Positions 45,601 to 54,233 of a DNA stretch of 64,000 nucleotides are shown here, in pieces (within the stretch, counting starts at the first letter, position 1; each line of letters starts with the position of its first letter). The translations under genes were made by a program, and so were the position numbers. The DNA is from Eubacteriales Family XIII. Incertae Sedis bacterium (GTDB lineage Bacteria; Bacillota; Clostridia; Peptostreptococcales; Anaerovoracaceae). A model generated the notes under the pieces. The model did no database searches and was not told the DNA's origin. It saw only the letters and a program-made list of their open reading frames with translations. Where the stretch lies: NCBI GenBank assembly GCA_031261345.1, contig JAISKC010000051.1, positions 46,344-110,343 of the forward strand, written 5' to 3'.

Positions 45601-47934
45601 CGAAACCGACTTCACAGAGGTATTGAACGCAACATTTCCCAAGGATTTGAGCGTGGTAGCTATGAATTGTTTGGTGCCGATGATCTGATTGGTCCTCAGG
45701 TTTGCCGTATTGTTCGGACCGTCCTCAAGATCGTAGTCGCCGATGACCTTGATCACGTAGACTCGGTCAAGTTTGAAGTTCGCTATATTGATTTTGTAAG
45801 TCCACTCCGTTCCGCTCGGCGAAATATTGTAACGCGTTCTCGGCGTCCCGTAGCCGTTGGACAAGAGCGTCTGTGTGCTGACGGGTTTCGTGCTCTCCAC
45901 CCCATCAATGACTTCATAGAAAGCTATATGCGCGTTTGAAATATCCACATTGTCGGGATTGCTTATGCGTATCGAAAAACCGGTGTCGCCTGCCTTGGGC
46001 GAAACCAAAATGTTTGCATATGGTGCTTCACTGCTCGTCCTCGTCTGCCCGCTGAAAGGAGAGACCAGCGGTATCTGATTTCCGAACGGGTCGTAGACGG
46101 ACCATTCATAACTGTATGTCGTGCGGGATTTCAGCGTGCTCGTCGTGTCGAACACTGTCGCCTCCCCGTCCCTGATAGCTTTGGCGTTCACGGACGAAAC
46201 AAAGTAATCCTTGCCTATATCCGCGGCGTCGCCCTTCTTCTTTGCGAAGACGCCGATACGGGTTGCGGCTTCAAGGAGCCTCGCGTCGGATGCCTTTTGA
46301 TCGATATATACATTTTTGAACTGTATCTTGTTTGAAAATATATTGCCGGAGGCGTAGTGTAGCTTCAGCTTCGCATTCTTCGGGAATGGCAGCGTGCTGA
46401 TTAGTTCCTCACCGAGATCGACCCTTATCATCTGATCGCGTTCGTTCAAATATGTATAGTAAGCGACGATGCGGAAAGGCTCGCCAGGCGGCAAAAGTCC
46501 AAGATGTGTGTCCGTCGTGCCCGAGATGGATTTTCTCATGAACACCTTGGTATCGCTCTCGTTCAGACGATAGATTTCATACTGGATACCGCCTCTGATA
46601 CGGCCCGCGGGATCGTTCACATCCTGATGTCCATCGATGAAATACACCTCCGCTGTGTACGGGTGCACAAGTTCCACCTCCGGTCTGACATAGCCGGGGG
46701 GTAGCGGTTCCTCAACCACCTGCTGCGGACGCTCGAATATGAATGTCTGCCTGTCAAAGATGACGTGCTGCTTTCCTTTGTCGTCCTTGTAGTCATAGGT
46801 GCCAAACAGGGTGTATTCCCTACCCTTGACCAGTCTATCGACGCGGAAGTCCCTGAACACACGTTCGTCGCCCTTGCCCTTGAACTCAGCCCTCGGCAAA
46901 GTATATGAACCTACGAGCTTGCCCTTCTCGTCGCCTTCAAAGAGATAGACGCTCACGTCGGAAGTAACGAGGCTCGACCTATCGAGCACCGATAGACGGG
47001 TGTTCATATAGCCCACCTGCTTGCCCTGAGAAATGTAGCACTGTGCAGGAGAGAGATGGATACTCACCCTGTGGGTCTCCTCGCCCGGCTCTGCGGGAAC
47101 GGGGACAGGCTTCACCTTTTCGGGTTTGTCGGGTTTGACGATAGGCACCTCCGGCTCTTCCGGCTTTTCAACCTTAGGAGGAGCATCCTTCTCGCTTGCA
47201 AGCAGTCCGAGACCGCGAAGCAGGTCATAGTAATTGTAGGTCTTATCACCTATCTTGATGATGCTGTCCTCACCCAGTCCGTCTATTCGATCGAAGATGA
47301 ACTGCTTTTCCATGAGTTTGTATATGGAGATATGATCCTCTGCAAAATAGAGAACGCTGTTCATCGGTATCTTGTAGCTACCGACCTCAGCCTTGCTCAG
47401 ATTGATATAGACTCCGCCCGAAACGGAGAGAAGCGTGAACTTCTGCGAATCGGCCCGCTCCCTATCCTCGTTGAAGGTGATTCCATCACTTGTATAAAGA
47501 TTTCTGTATGTGCTGACGCGCTCAAGCTCCTCGGTGATAAGCGTCGCATCATCTCCGAGAAACCTCAAAACCGCTCCGTCATCGCTATAGACGGGGAAGC
47601 TGCTGTTCAGCTTTATCTTGTCATCGCCGCCGTAGATTGCTCCGGCCCGCTCAAATATCGGTGTCGATACCGGAAATTGCTCCGGCGCCAAGGTCTTATC
47701 GCCCTTCGCCAACTCTTCACTCTTCAGATTTTGTGCAATATTTGCATCTGTCAGCGCAAGCGAATCATAGTCAAAATAGCCAAAGGGCACAAACCGCAAA
47801 AGCAGCGCGACCACGACAGCGGCAATAGCCAGTATGCCAATTGCCGAAGCCATTCCCAAATTTGGCTTGAGATTGAGTTTGCCGTTGCTACCCCTACTCA
47901 GTTTCGGTATAAATTTTTGTAAAGTAGAATTCAT
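36691..47934 (-). CDS. Giant surface protein (3747 residues) with membrane helices at both ends and GLUG region
   Basis: N-terminal cytoplasmic tail of about 27 residues, membrane helix 28-49, then an outer region. Residues about 100-255 hold a domain shared with other surface proteins of this operon (VYINLSKAEVG ... IPMNSVLYFAEDHISIY). A Pro/Glu/Lys linker near 265-290 is followed by many beta-sandwich, fibronectin-III-like stretches. About 1490-2885 contains a dozen or more GLUG-type units (VGGFIGRFNSGEV, VGGLIGYRDS, YAGGFTG, YVGGIAGAF), predicted to form a beta-helix. A Gly/Ser/Thr-rich linker (about 3585-3640) leads to a second membrane helix near 3717-3738 and the basic tail IKRYRLTK. 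Both ends therefore sit in the membrane with over 3600 residues outside. Starts 1 base after the 259-residue gene. Function unknown; candidate load of the neighbouring ATPase. Confidence 0.9.
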   Translation of the reverse strand: MNSTLQKFIPKLSRGSNGKLNLKPNLGMASAIGILAIAAVVVALLLRFVPFGYFDYDSLALTDANIAQNLKSEELAKGDKTLAPEQFPVSTPIFERAGAIYGGDDKIKLNSSFPVYSDDGAVLRFLGDDATLITEELERVSTYRNLYTSDGITFNEDRERADSQKFTLLSVSGGVYINLSKAEVGSYKIPMNSVLYFAEDHISIYKLMEKQFIFDRIDGLGEDSIIKIGDKTYNYYDLLRGLGLLASEKDAPPKVEKPEEPEVPIVKPDKPEKVKPVPVPAEPGEETHRVSIHLSPAQCYISQGKQVGYMNTRLSVLDRSSLVTSDVSVYLFEGDEKGKLVGSYTLPRAEFKGKGDERVFRDFRVDRLVKGREYTLFGTYDYKDDKGKQHVIFDRQTFIFERPQQVVEEPLPPGYVRPEVELVHPYTAEVYFIDGHQDVNDPAGRIRGGIQYEIYRLNESDTKVFMRKSISGTTDTHLGLLPPGEPFRIVAYYTYLNERDQMIRVDLGEELISTLPFPKNAKLKLHYASGNIFSNKIQFKNVYIDQKASDARLLEAATRIGVFAKKKGDAADIGKDYFVSSVNAKAIRDGEATVFDTTSTLKSRTTYSYEWSVYDPFGNQIPLVSPFSGQTRTSSEAPYANILVSPKAGDTGFSIRISNPDNVDISNAHIAFYEVIDGVESTKPVSTQTLLSNGYGTPRTRYNISPSGTEWTYKINIANFKLDRVYVIKVIGDYDLEDGPNNTANLRTNQIIGTKQFIATTLKSLGNVAFNTSVKSVSGHEANILENVNRYATQAITLDLLSRVTFEIYKAEDLEEYGDDAVPALTPVTISKTNPDDADAWAALLDPNIRYENILKDLQSKQEYRIKIIPEILIVDDYYTLPAVNDLDKFFTKKQVPKAVIKNGDLLAFTDAIYIFDARIDDPDGAVLDGNVSMLVVNGSLVPVYSATLEPNKNYDFQIPGLETGDTYTITFTAPAYNDAFDERDYTSYRTNVRLETLPTGEGEDENVYSEREKESSEYNDCYRVKTEDGISGRLTLRGMDVIKDGSGKIIPGSLNTKLRSEIVDTAQYLKGNPTYSLVFYRNLGYGDFKKNLEIDFPYTWTENLVDDQVIELDSKYYYRAELWIKVGGRDIMIDQVLFDTQGPMTPIFTTDQLRWLNGADARGGEDLMTKPLTGEWAATASLDVQGNKVPDGFGDGPVLTAADTGGRFGRYLVIEDLYHFYNTITDEFGLATDAGYDLVAIADVLAKAPSNQTRTPYIRGVSTVNPGSGNSASGNGPFNGIIDFQGHTLKYNVHTGSNARPGTDFRQIFYQIGYTGVLRNLTLEYGITGENPGETTNITPVYVNRGKIENIRIKSMKDNGRYNYAYSTLCYSNAISGVIENFTVDLGEGVSTRAGFGGAVYSNNGIVRNGYVYGTESGATVASDTQADANTRSEARAKSRHGRIAVPIVPGAENTGFSVTNLGGAVASNTATGRVSNVYSLADTYVNVFGTGAARTYTPQNVGSVVGQNSGRVDSIYSLGEAYYNTTSVLTYKAGINPNSTSSNYVYGPAIGSVATAARTNNSYYITADPSRTYNISWGTKTSFDTLHDYLWQQRITGKAFEALKTVTAGYFPQLVQTYGMPAQPYLPLPEVSAVENVELSSVFIEKQMEDYAIALVTLKNRAYYQISGFSIGSLDATVVPGSQIDSEGVSRVQVRLTNPSEYKSSYTINGFSYRLLNSSYTYNATANMIVSAEFFKMVRTQQDWVDINNNRTWNYRLGNDLDLTGLAPAKMQLGTYSTASTVNANDFTGAIDGGYYDDDYKLKGIYTLSGIDLGTSTSTTGVGLIPTLFGGTVSNMQIDGVKIETPNATDVGLINFTYAGAKIDNVHIKNSSFKGYSYVGTLVSRLNFTDVTNCSVNSTRLRDAVKSSGTGTYMGGFAAVVDNGSTIFNSYVYGVDIVEDYGDQNRGVGGFIGRFNSGEVSNVYAQGKVKINSIDINVGGLIGYRDSNDRILENCWVDVNVVTEGRNAGGLIGGASTMTDFAELDALVVGDVDTSLSYVADADNRPTRRIVGTTGGNDEALGIKGPIAGSFAYEGQLIATRPYDTWEIMGADGHPQGPGRDGATIATAEDLLSDEFYLGTMHMDDGFVYDGLEFADTFPEYTGVEGGYLPLLRHTEGWLLPYQTVRKPLDHNYSINVISTESDGGLNWTVVMQIAHPAGAKIKSLVIDNIEISGSDIATAYEITPQSNSPNNTSSSVVLTFKRAHILKFVDTYAITGVVVEDPNDDTKTITEPAASRILFNAQDVPYLLINDELVWCEQMTADKHGQTTENIRITGDLNFASGSVTSEQIKAAINVKVNRLVGLSSKSKIRNLNLQFDQIGMGFVNYVNALVQDISFENVDIEQTAEGGVRTGIIAQCSGTILRVDFTNLDLKLNGASYAGAIGYMSGIVDTVNMKNIHVDGTRTATQKIYTYAGNPYGGTTSDGKTVSNQGAVNGGQANYIGGLIGYAVDSTISNITLTYDAAAAVWPGSPIGSITMEGGKPLGEYDLTLAENPNIVWGRYMVGGIAGALYTTRISDCKVEYTSAYGEIYNTTNSLAGTQSTSDCYVGALAGYTTIFGNEPRNERLHSSHVRVITEGQRAGGMFGHGLSYATPEEPTTVEHAVVIAAGAYAGGFTGVWYSTSAHVEVSDVKVFSRSYAGGFTGATSSTTYASSVRDSVIGSIFDNGASSSVPSFWEPKFKGDYIYQNGANYPDVMRMQKPFELTPGNYTGYNKYYGGFSGAGRVYSVTIANTEVGAEGADYVAGGAGTSDSSHNFDTILDTKVYGRNYVGGITGYLPKNSIGYNTSNAQIVATGNYVGGIAGAFKPDQALDGANAAYERNNMISGSVQGADYVGGLVGTVVGNLYPIKDRLVYYYENPHANATATNVANNTSLATPQLEITRDRDSIMIAKVKVTGGTHGSLLYNLDESLNTAVPIEGITLPMGHRIWEYSVLDMNGTAKYAKDLMNGSEPLYKYGSKDGEYAAAYLDARNDGRGFREEPLYSTENLLITREHLLGTYSPVGINFAYTNAATAVSGVTPNIDSDTGLVTNWTTTNSFMRNDDKILGSPGSTAGTAGNATTGVGGAGGIASMRAVYRANYGTGQNEPSYWWYGGFRSGYLPYTTAQIIYYYQANSTTSPRSQAPYSEGSDASGNYYPVAHSAFVSPDEAFGVWKPFTATGRSPGSKFFYYTPGTAHTYTGAWTSKHYSDANVDQTYGGGIRIPANPDGVATFSAMSVSDEMPEATVYPVSADKISIDFSGYQGGGAFSLMDSKGTELFGGPIQKRTYTFSYDFKKKLSLVVGSNSQTKTIDVDPALLMRTISVFGEDHYHLAGGGVYAGNHADGALIEGSFVNIIGGEALTSDGEVYDITTGEVTRKFEEISLCDEAVPLYEFEFEGVGIKTFANYSVMSTGEVQPLRLYVKDGRLAAISPDMPIAKDALVLDYNEGEVGETASEIMTVLGDDGVIADIKEPIKLPDGFRADFVREMSNTLSSDKTVCLVRYKSGRVVAFDYLTGEEITLQSDKGEGSIFEYAKAMFAGNVNSMFATLSGSYDTLQDIEAEIRGGTIPGSGSDGTVTEGGTVSGSGGEATEGGAGGSGNDAAATGEKGADGGIAGVTAGAGTEESKLSGGGDLSRPEKAPSLVSVYDITTGKYKVFDASSLTTTSNVEPITAVDIEEIDAASMLESMKAFGDRPVDIGLLILFIIAAAIAGLLVYVAIKRYRLTK

Positions 47935-47935
47935 A

Positions 47936-48715
47936 TTATTTTTTCCCCATTGATGCTGTAACGTAATTCAGGACTGACGGATCGGTGATGAGTAATATTT
48001 CCCCATCCTTCACGTGAAGGATATCCTTACTCAAATCTATCTGATAGCTATTGTCTTTCGATAGAGCTATCACGGGCGTATCACCCGTTTGCATGACGAC
48101 ATTGACGCTCTCGTCCGGAGAGTAGATCTCCACACGAAGATTGTAATAAACATAGACATAGCTGAACGCCGGAAGATCGATCTCCTCAAGACCGATTGAA
48201 ATCTTCATCGGCTTCAGAAATACATAGGTATTATTGCCGTCAAACAGGAAGGCCTCCGTTACATCGACATCGTTATTCCTGACATTTGCCGTGAGTTTCC
48301 GCCCTTCTTTGACTATCTCCATGTTGACGCCTGTTCGTCCATTCTTCTTGACCTCCGGAAATACCGCGGCCATCTGAGCTGGCAGAAGTAGCTTTTTATC
48401 ATCGTCCGTGAAATATATCGGTGCGTGATCGAGCTTGACGGTATCCCCGTGATTTTTCAGCAGAGGATCTCCGCTCTTCTCATCGGTCGTGAATGTTGTG
48501 CGACCGGTATAGTCTATCCTCGCCCCTGTATCATATCTGTAAATAGGTTCATTCACTGAATAGACGCCAAGGGACCTCGCGATGAAAATGATGCCCGCGA
48601 CGATAGCCACGCATAGCACTATAGGAATAATAGTGTGTAGCGGCTTCTTCGGATCGAAAATCCACTGTTGAAGTTTGTGAAGTCTCTCCTTTATAACGAG
48701 AACCTTATCGTTCAT
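47936..48715 (-). CDS. Single-pass membrane protein with the operon's shared outer domain
   Basis: 259 residues: short basic cytoplasmic N-terminus, membrane helix 27-46, then an outer beta-rich domain (about 55-255). It contains APIYFTDDDKKLLLPAQMAAVF and NTYVFLKPMKISIGLEEIDLP ... YVYVYYNLRVEIYS, which resemble segments just outside the membrane in the 500-, 2135- and 3747-residue proteins. It lacks the large distal parts, so it is essentially the shared domain alone and may be the minimal form or an assembly partner. ATG overlaps the previous stop (ATGA) and the giant gene follows after 1 base. Confidence 0.85.
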   Translation of the reverse strand: MNDKVLVIKERLHKLQQWIFDPKKPLHTIIPIVLCVAIVAGIIFIARSLGVYSVNEPIYRYDTGARIDYTGRTTFTTDEKSGDPLLKNHGDTVKLDHAPIYFTDDDKKLLLPAQMAAVFPEVKKNGRTGVNMEIVKEGRKLTANVRNNDVDVTEAFLFDGNNTYVFLKPMKISIGLEEIDLPAFSYVYVYYNLRVEIYSPDESVNVVMQTGDTPVIALSKDNSYQIDLSKDILHVKDGEILLITDPSVLNYVTASMGKK

Positions 48716-49251
48716 TTCTTGCCTGCCTCTCTCGCTTCATGAACTATCTTGCCCGAAACCAAATTCGATATTCCCCTCATATAGAAGTAGACGGAATAGA
48801 GTATCGTAAATAGTGAGAGCAAAATATATATCGTCAAAATAATGCTATGGTTGTTCACATCCTGATAGTAACCGAACAACACGTTCAGAGCCGTGAGCGA
48901 TGCATATACGGCCACGGTGTTCACAATTTCTATGAGAATTCTTCCCGGCTTGAAAAAAGTCAGAATGGCGAGCAGGCTGAGCACGAGATAAAATATCGTG
49001 AACGAAGCGTTCAAACGCTGTGTGAACACGCAGAGACAAACGATGAAGAGAATACGGACGGCACCGACGCTGAGCCAAAGCATTTCCTGAATTTGCAATC
49101 CGGTGAACACGCCAAAAAAACGAATGTTCCGCTTCTTCCAACCTATATCTCCTGCGCGAACCGAAAACACGCTCAAAAATACAACACCTATGACAATGCC
49201 TACAAATAGCAATTCTTTGAACTCAAGGAGCATTTCAAGAATTCTCTCCAT
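48712..49251 (-). CDS. Polytopic membrane protein of the F1-like operon
   Basis: 179 residues with about five hydrophobic segments (near 13-31, 43-55, 58-80, 83-100, 107-125 and 135-158; two are short). It begins 1 base after the epsilon-like gene and overlaps the 259-residue gene by 4 bases. It is the only polytopic protein of the operon besides subunit c, so it could fill the place of subunit a. I cannot see the subunit-a hallmark (Arg-Leu-Phe-Gly-Asn region); an arginine does sit in a hydrophobic stretch (LSVGAVRILFIV), which is not enough to call it. Function unknown. Confidence 0.8.
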   Translation of the reverse strand: MERILEMLLEFKELLFVGIVIGVVFLSVFSVRAGDIGWKKRNIRFFGVFTGLQIQEMLWLSVGAVRILFIVCLCVFTQRLNASFTIFYLVLSLLAILTFFKPGRILIEIVNTVAVYASLTALNVLFGYYQDVNNHSIILTIYILLSLFTILYSVYFYMRGISNLVSGKIVHEAREAGKK

Positions 49252-49252
49252 A

Positions 49253-49615
49253 TCAGGCGTCTGCCTCCTCTTCCTTCCCTTCCTCGGGTTTCTCCGTTTC
49301 CTTCAGGAGCAGAAAAAATACATTGTGCTCGTGGCAGAAAAAGCCCTTAGCATTTGAAATCGTATGGTAGGATGTGCGGCCGATGAAATCGATGTCGCCA
49401 TCAACCTCGCCTATCACCGGCATATAGTCCTCCATGATCATCAGCCTCGCCTTCTTGCCTCTCACTCGAATAATGTTCAATTCTTCGAATGTTTGCAGGC
49501 CGTTTTTGAAACTCGAAATCTGGGCTTGCACCCTTCCGCTGCCACGCTGCGCAAAATCACGAAGCTGCTTGTCCAGCTCGGCGTTTAGTATGCTGCCTTC
49601 TTCTGTAGTCGCCAT
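49253..49615 (-). CDS. F1 epsilon-like subunit
   Basis: 120 residues, directly after beta as in atp operons. Residues about 56-105 match the epsilon beta-sandwich pattern: ARLMIMEDYMPVIGEVDGDIDFI corresponds to the G-x-L-x-V-L-P-x-H-x-P region, and SYHTISNAKGFFCHEHNVFFLLLKE to the gG-F-x-x-x-x-x-N-x-V-x-x-L end. It differs from true epsilon: a 45-residue helical N-terminal extension is present, the C-terminal helical hairpin (the inhibitory part) is missing, and the tail is acidic (EEGKEEEADA). Assignment rests on synteny plus this pattern. GGAGG before the ATG. Confidence 0.65.
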   Translation of the reverse strand: MATTEEGSILNAELDKQLRDFAQRGSGRVQAQISSFKNGLQTFEELNIIRVRGKKARLMIMEDYMPVIGEVDGDIDFIGRTSYHTISNAKGFFCHEHNVFFLLLKETEKPEEGKEEEADA

Positions 49616-49625
49616 TTTTCCTCCG

Positions 49626-51769
<2,144 letters not shown>

Positions 51770-51770
51770 A

Positions 51771-53096
51771 TCAGTCTTCTCCGTCCAAATTCGAGAAGCG
51801 CGAAAGCATTTCGTCCGGTGTCAGCGGACTGAACTTGTATTGATTGATTCTACTCATGATGGTGTTTCCGCGTGCGAGCTTCCGTCTCATCTCGTCGTTC
51901 ATCTCGTCGAGGTTGACGAGTTCAAAGACCTCTCTGGTCTCGAGATATGCGAGGAGCTCCTGCCGCACCGCAGCACCGAGTTTCTTCATCTCGTCCGTCT
52001 GAACCGCTCCGCCGAGACGTGATACGGAAAGACCGAAGATGAGTGCCGGCTTCTGCCCCTTTTCAAAGGCCTTCGCAGACAAAACTATCTGGCCATCGGT
52101 AATGGATATGATGTTTGTCGAAACGTAATCCGTGATTTCTCCGCCTCTGGTCTCGACGATGGGAAGTATCGTGATGGAACCTCCATCCTTGTGTTGACAG
52201 CCCTGCTCGAGCAGACTCGCGTGAAGATAGAAAATATCCGCAGGATAGGCGTCGCGCCCTGGGACCTTACCGGCAAGCAGACTTATTTCACGGTAGATAT
52301 TTGCATGGGTGGTGAGGTCATCGAGGACGACGAGTACATCTCCGCCGGCTCTCATATAGATATTTGCAATAGAAAGTGCAACGTTCGGCGTCATGTATAG
52401 TGCCGGAGCTCCATCATCCTGAAATGCCGCCAAAATTATCGTATATTCCATCGCACCTCTGGCGAGCAGGTCGGCATAGACTTCCTTCACCGTCTTCTTT
52501 GACTTGCCGAGCGCGACGTATATACAGATGGTGTTTTGCCCGCGCTGATTGACGATGGCGTCGAGACCGATCTGAGTCTTGCCGGTCTTCTTGTCGCCGA
52601 TGATGAGCTGACGTTGCCCGCGCCCGATTGGATACATCATATCTATGCTAGAAAGACCTGTATAGAGAGGTCTGTGCACCTTCGTCCTGTCCATGATAGG
52701 TATCGGCGCCGGAATCGCACCTATCGGCTCTCTATCCTTGAAAATATTGCCGGTCATCTTGTCCTCGGCAAACATATCAACGACCTTGCCTATGCTGTCC
52801 ATTGAAAAATATGCCCCGAACACCTCGCCTGATGCCGACACTTCATCGCCTACGAAGAGTGGTGCGTTTTGCTTGACCAACTCTATAGTCACCGCGCCTC
52901 TTCCTATGCGACTCACGTAGCCCTCAGCCTTGTCTGCAATGGAGACGCGCTCGAAATAGCCAACGTTCTCCATTCCGCTGACCTCCACGATGTATCCCTT
53001 CATTCGTGCGACCCTGCCTACACCATAGACGTTGTTTTGTTCCTTGATTGCCTCGATTCTGCCCTTGATAGGATCACTGGCTTGCGTAATGCTCAT
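51771..53096 (-). CDS. F1-type ATPase alpha subunit, shortened
   Basis: 441 residues against about 500 for normal AtpA. Nucleotide site GDKKTGKT (167-174; GDRQTGKT normally), VLVVLDDLTTHANIYREISLLAGKVPGRDAYPADIFYLHASLLEQ and the arginine finger in GLSVSRLGG (Arg360) are present, as is ETRGGEITDYVSTNIISITDGQI. The missing length is mostly from the C-terminal helical domain. The arginine finger supports a working interface with beta. ATG overlaps the b-delta stop by 4 bases. Confidence 0.93.
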   Translation of the reverse strand: MSITQASDPIKGRIEAIKEQNNVYGVGRVARMKGYIVEVSGMENVGYFERVSIADKAEGYVSRIGRGAVTIELVKQNAPLFVGDEVSASGEVFGAYFSMDSIGKVVDMFAEDKMTGNIFKDREPIGAIPAPIPIMDRTKVHRPLYTGLSSIDMMYPIGRGQRQLIIGDKKTGKTQIGLDAIVNQRGQNTICIYVALGKSKKTVKEVYADLLARGAMEYTIILAAFQDDGAPALYMTPNVALSIANIYMRAGGDVLVVLDDLTTHANIYREISLLAGKVPGRDAYPADIFYLHASLLEQGCQHKDGGSITILPIVETRGGEITDYVSTNIISITDGQIVLSAKAFEKGQKPALIFGLSVSRLGGAVQTDEMKKLGAAVRQELLAYLETREVFELVNLDEMNDEMRRKLARGNTIMSRINQYKFSPLTPDEMLSRFSNLDGED

Positions 53097-53869
53097 CCGC
53101 TAATCTCCTTACTTCTGATTGAATAATCGTACATTGTGCCTTTATGAATGACATACAGACCCTCTATGAGAGAGTCATCGTATTCTGTCCTTATCCTCTT
53201 GTCTATCATGTTGAAATCATCGCTCTTCATTCCCGTTCGGACTATTATTTCCCGTCCGGTTCTGAATATCAGTTCATTCAGCCATGTTACATACTCGAAG
53301 GTTTCAAATGATGAATGTTCCTCCGCATACTCGCCCATGAGTGCCTTTTGCCGTTCGTCGAACACTTCATTCAGTATGGAAAGTTGCTCGTCGCCCGTGA
53401 GAGTCGAAAGCTGATAAGAGATGTCAGCGTTCAAGCTATCCAAGGTTCTCCTCGCGGCGAGAGTCCTCTCGTCCTCGGGCTCGTCCTCTATCGTTACCGC
53501 AAAACCCTGCACCAACGCGACCTTGTCAAATACGAAATTTTCGCGTATCTGCTTGTAGTCCTTTGAGAAATCAGGATCCATATAATTTCCGGGAGTAACG
53601 GAATGAAACTCCGTGGGCACCCCGTAATCAGTGCGTTCCTGTGCTGTCTCCGAGAGGTTTTTGAGTCTCCCTTCCGCGGTTTCTATGCTACCCAGAAGAC
53701 CTTGCAGTGTCTCTTCTTTTCTGAGTATCAGCTCGTCAAATACGCTCGATTGCCTGAGCATATTGTTCTGGGCAAAATTTCCGATACGCGCACCAAGTGC
53801 CCTTATGATGAACACAAAGAACAGGTTTAAAAGCACCAGAACTACCGTTACCGCAATGAATATCTCCAA
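53093..53869 (-). CDS. b-delta fusion stator subunit
   Basis: 258 residues. N-terminal membrane helix (residues 4-23, VTVVLVLLNLFFVFII), coiled-coil-like helices (28-80 and 140-215) as in subunit b, and a C-terminal stretch 231-252 that aligns without gaps to the end of delta (AtpH): DDSLIEGLYV ... MYDYSIR against the delta pattern D-P-S-L-I-G-G-x-x-V ... x-I-D-G-S-I-R. It sits where atpF and atpH are normally two genes. A comparable fusion is known in mycobacteria. Start is TTG 53869 (GGGAG upstream). It would hold the alpha-beta ring to the membrane. Confidence 0.8.
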   Translation of the reverse strand: MEIFIAVTVVLVLLNLFFVFIIRALGARIGNFAQNNMLRQSSVFDELILRKEETLQGLLGSIETAEGRLKNLSETAQERTDYGVPTEFHSVTPGNYMDPDFSKDYKQIRENFVFDKVALVQGFAVTIEDEPEDERTLAARRTLDSLNADISYQLSTLTGDEQLSILNEVFDERQKALMGEYAEEHSSFETFEYVTWLNELIFRTGREIIVRTGMKSDDFNMIDKRIRTEYDDSLIEGLYVIHKGTMYDYSIRSKEISG

Positions 53870-53893
53870 GCTATTTCTCCCTTCAAGCCGCTT

Positions 53894-54154
<261 letters not shown>

Positions 54155-54163
54155 CTACTGCTG

Positions 54164-54230
54164 TTGTCATTGCGGCCTCCGAGCCGCAATCCACTGCCAC
54201 TTGTCATTGCGGCCTACGAGCCGCAATCTA
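54164..54230. repeat. Two palindromic repeats inside the motor operon
   Basis: Hairpins 54169-54190 (loop 54177-54182) and 54206-54227 with identical 8-base stems ATTGCGGC/GCCGCAAT, in the only large gap (94 bases) of the operon, between the 500-residue surface gene and subunit c. Confidence 0.85.
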
Positions 54231-54233
54231 CCA

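Noticed and set aside
48712..49251. Calling the 179-residue protein subunit a
   Set aside because: Hydrophobic and well placed, but lacks the conserved Arg/Asn region of subunit a; left as unknown.
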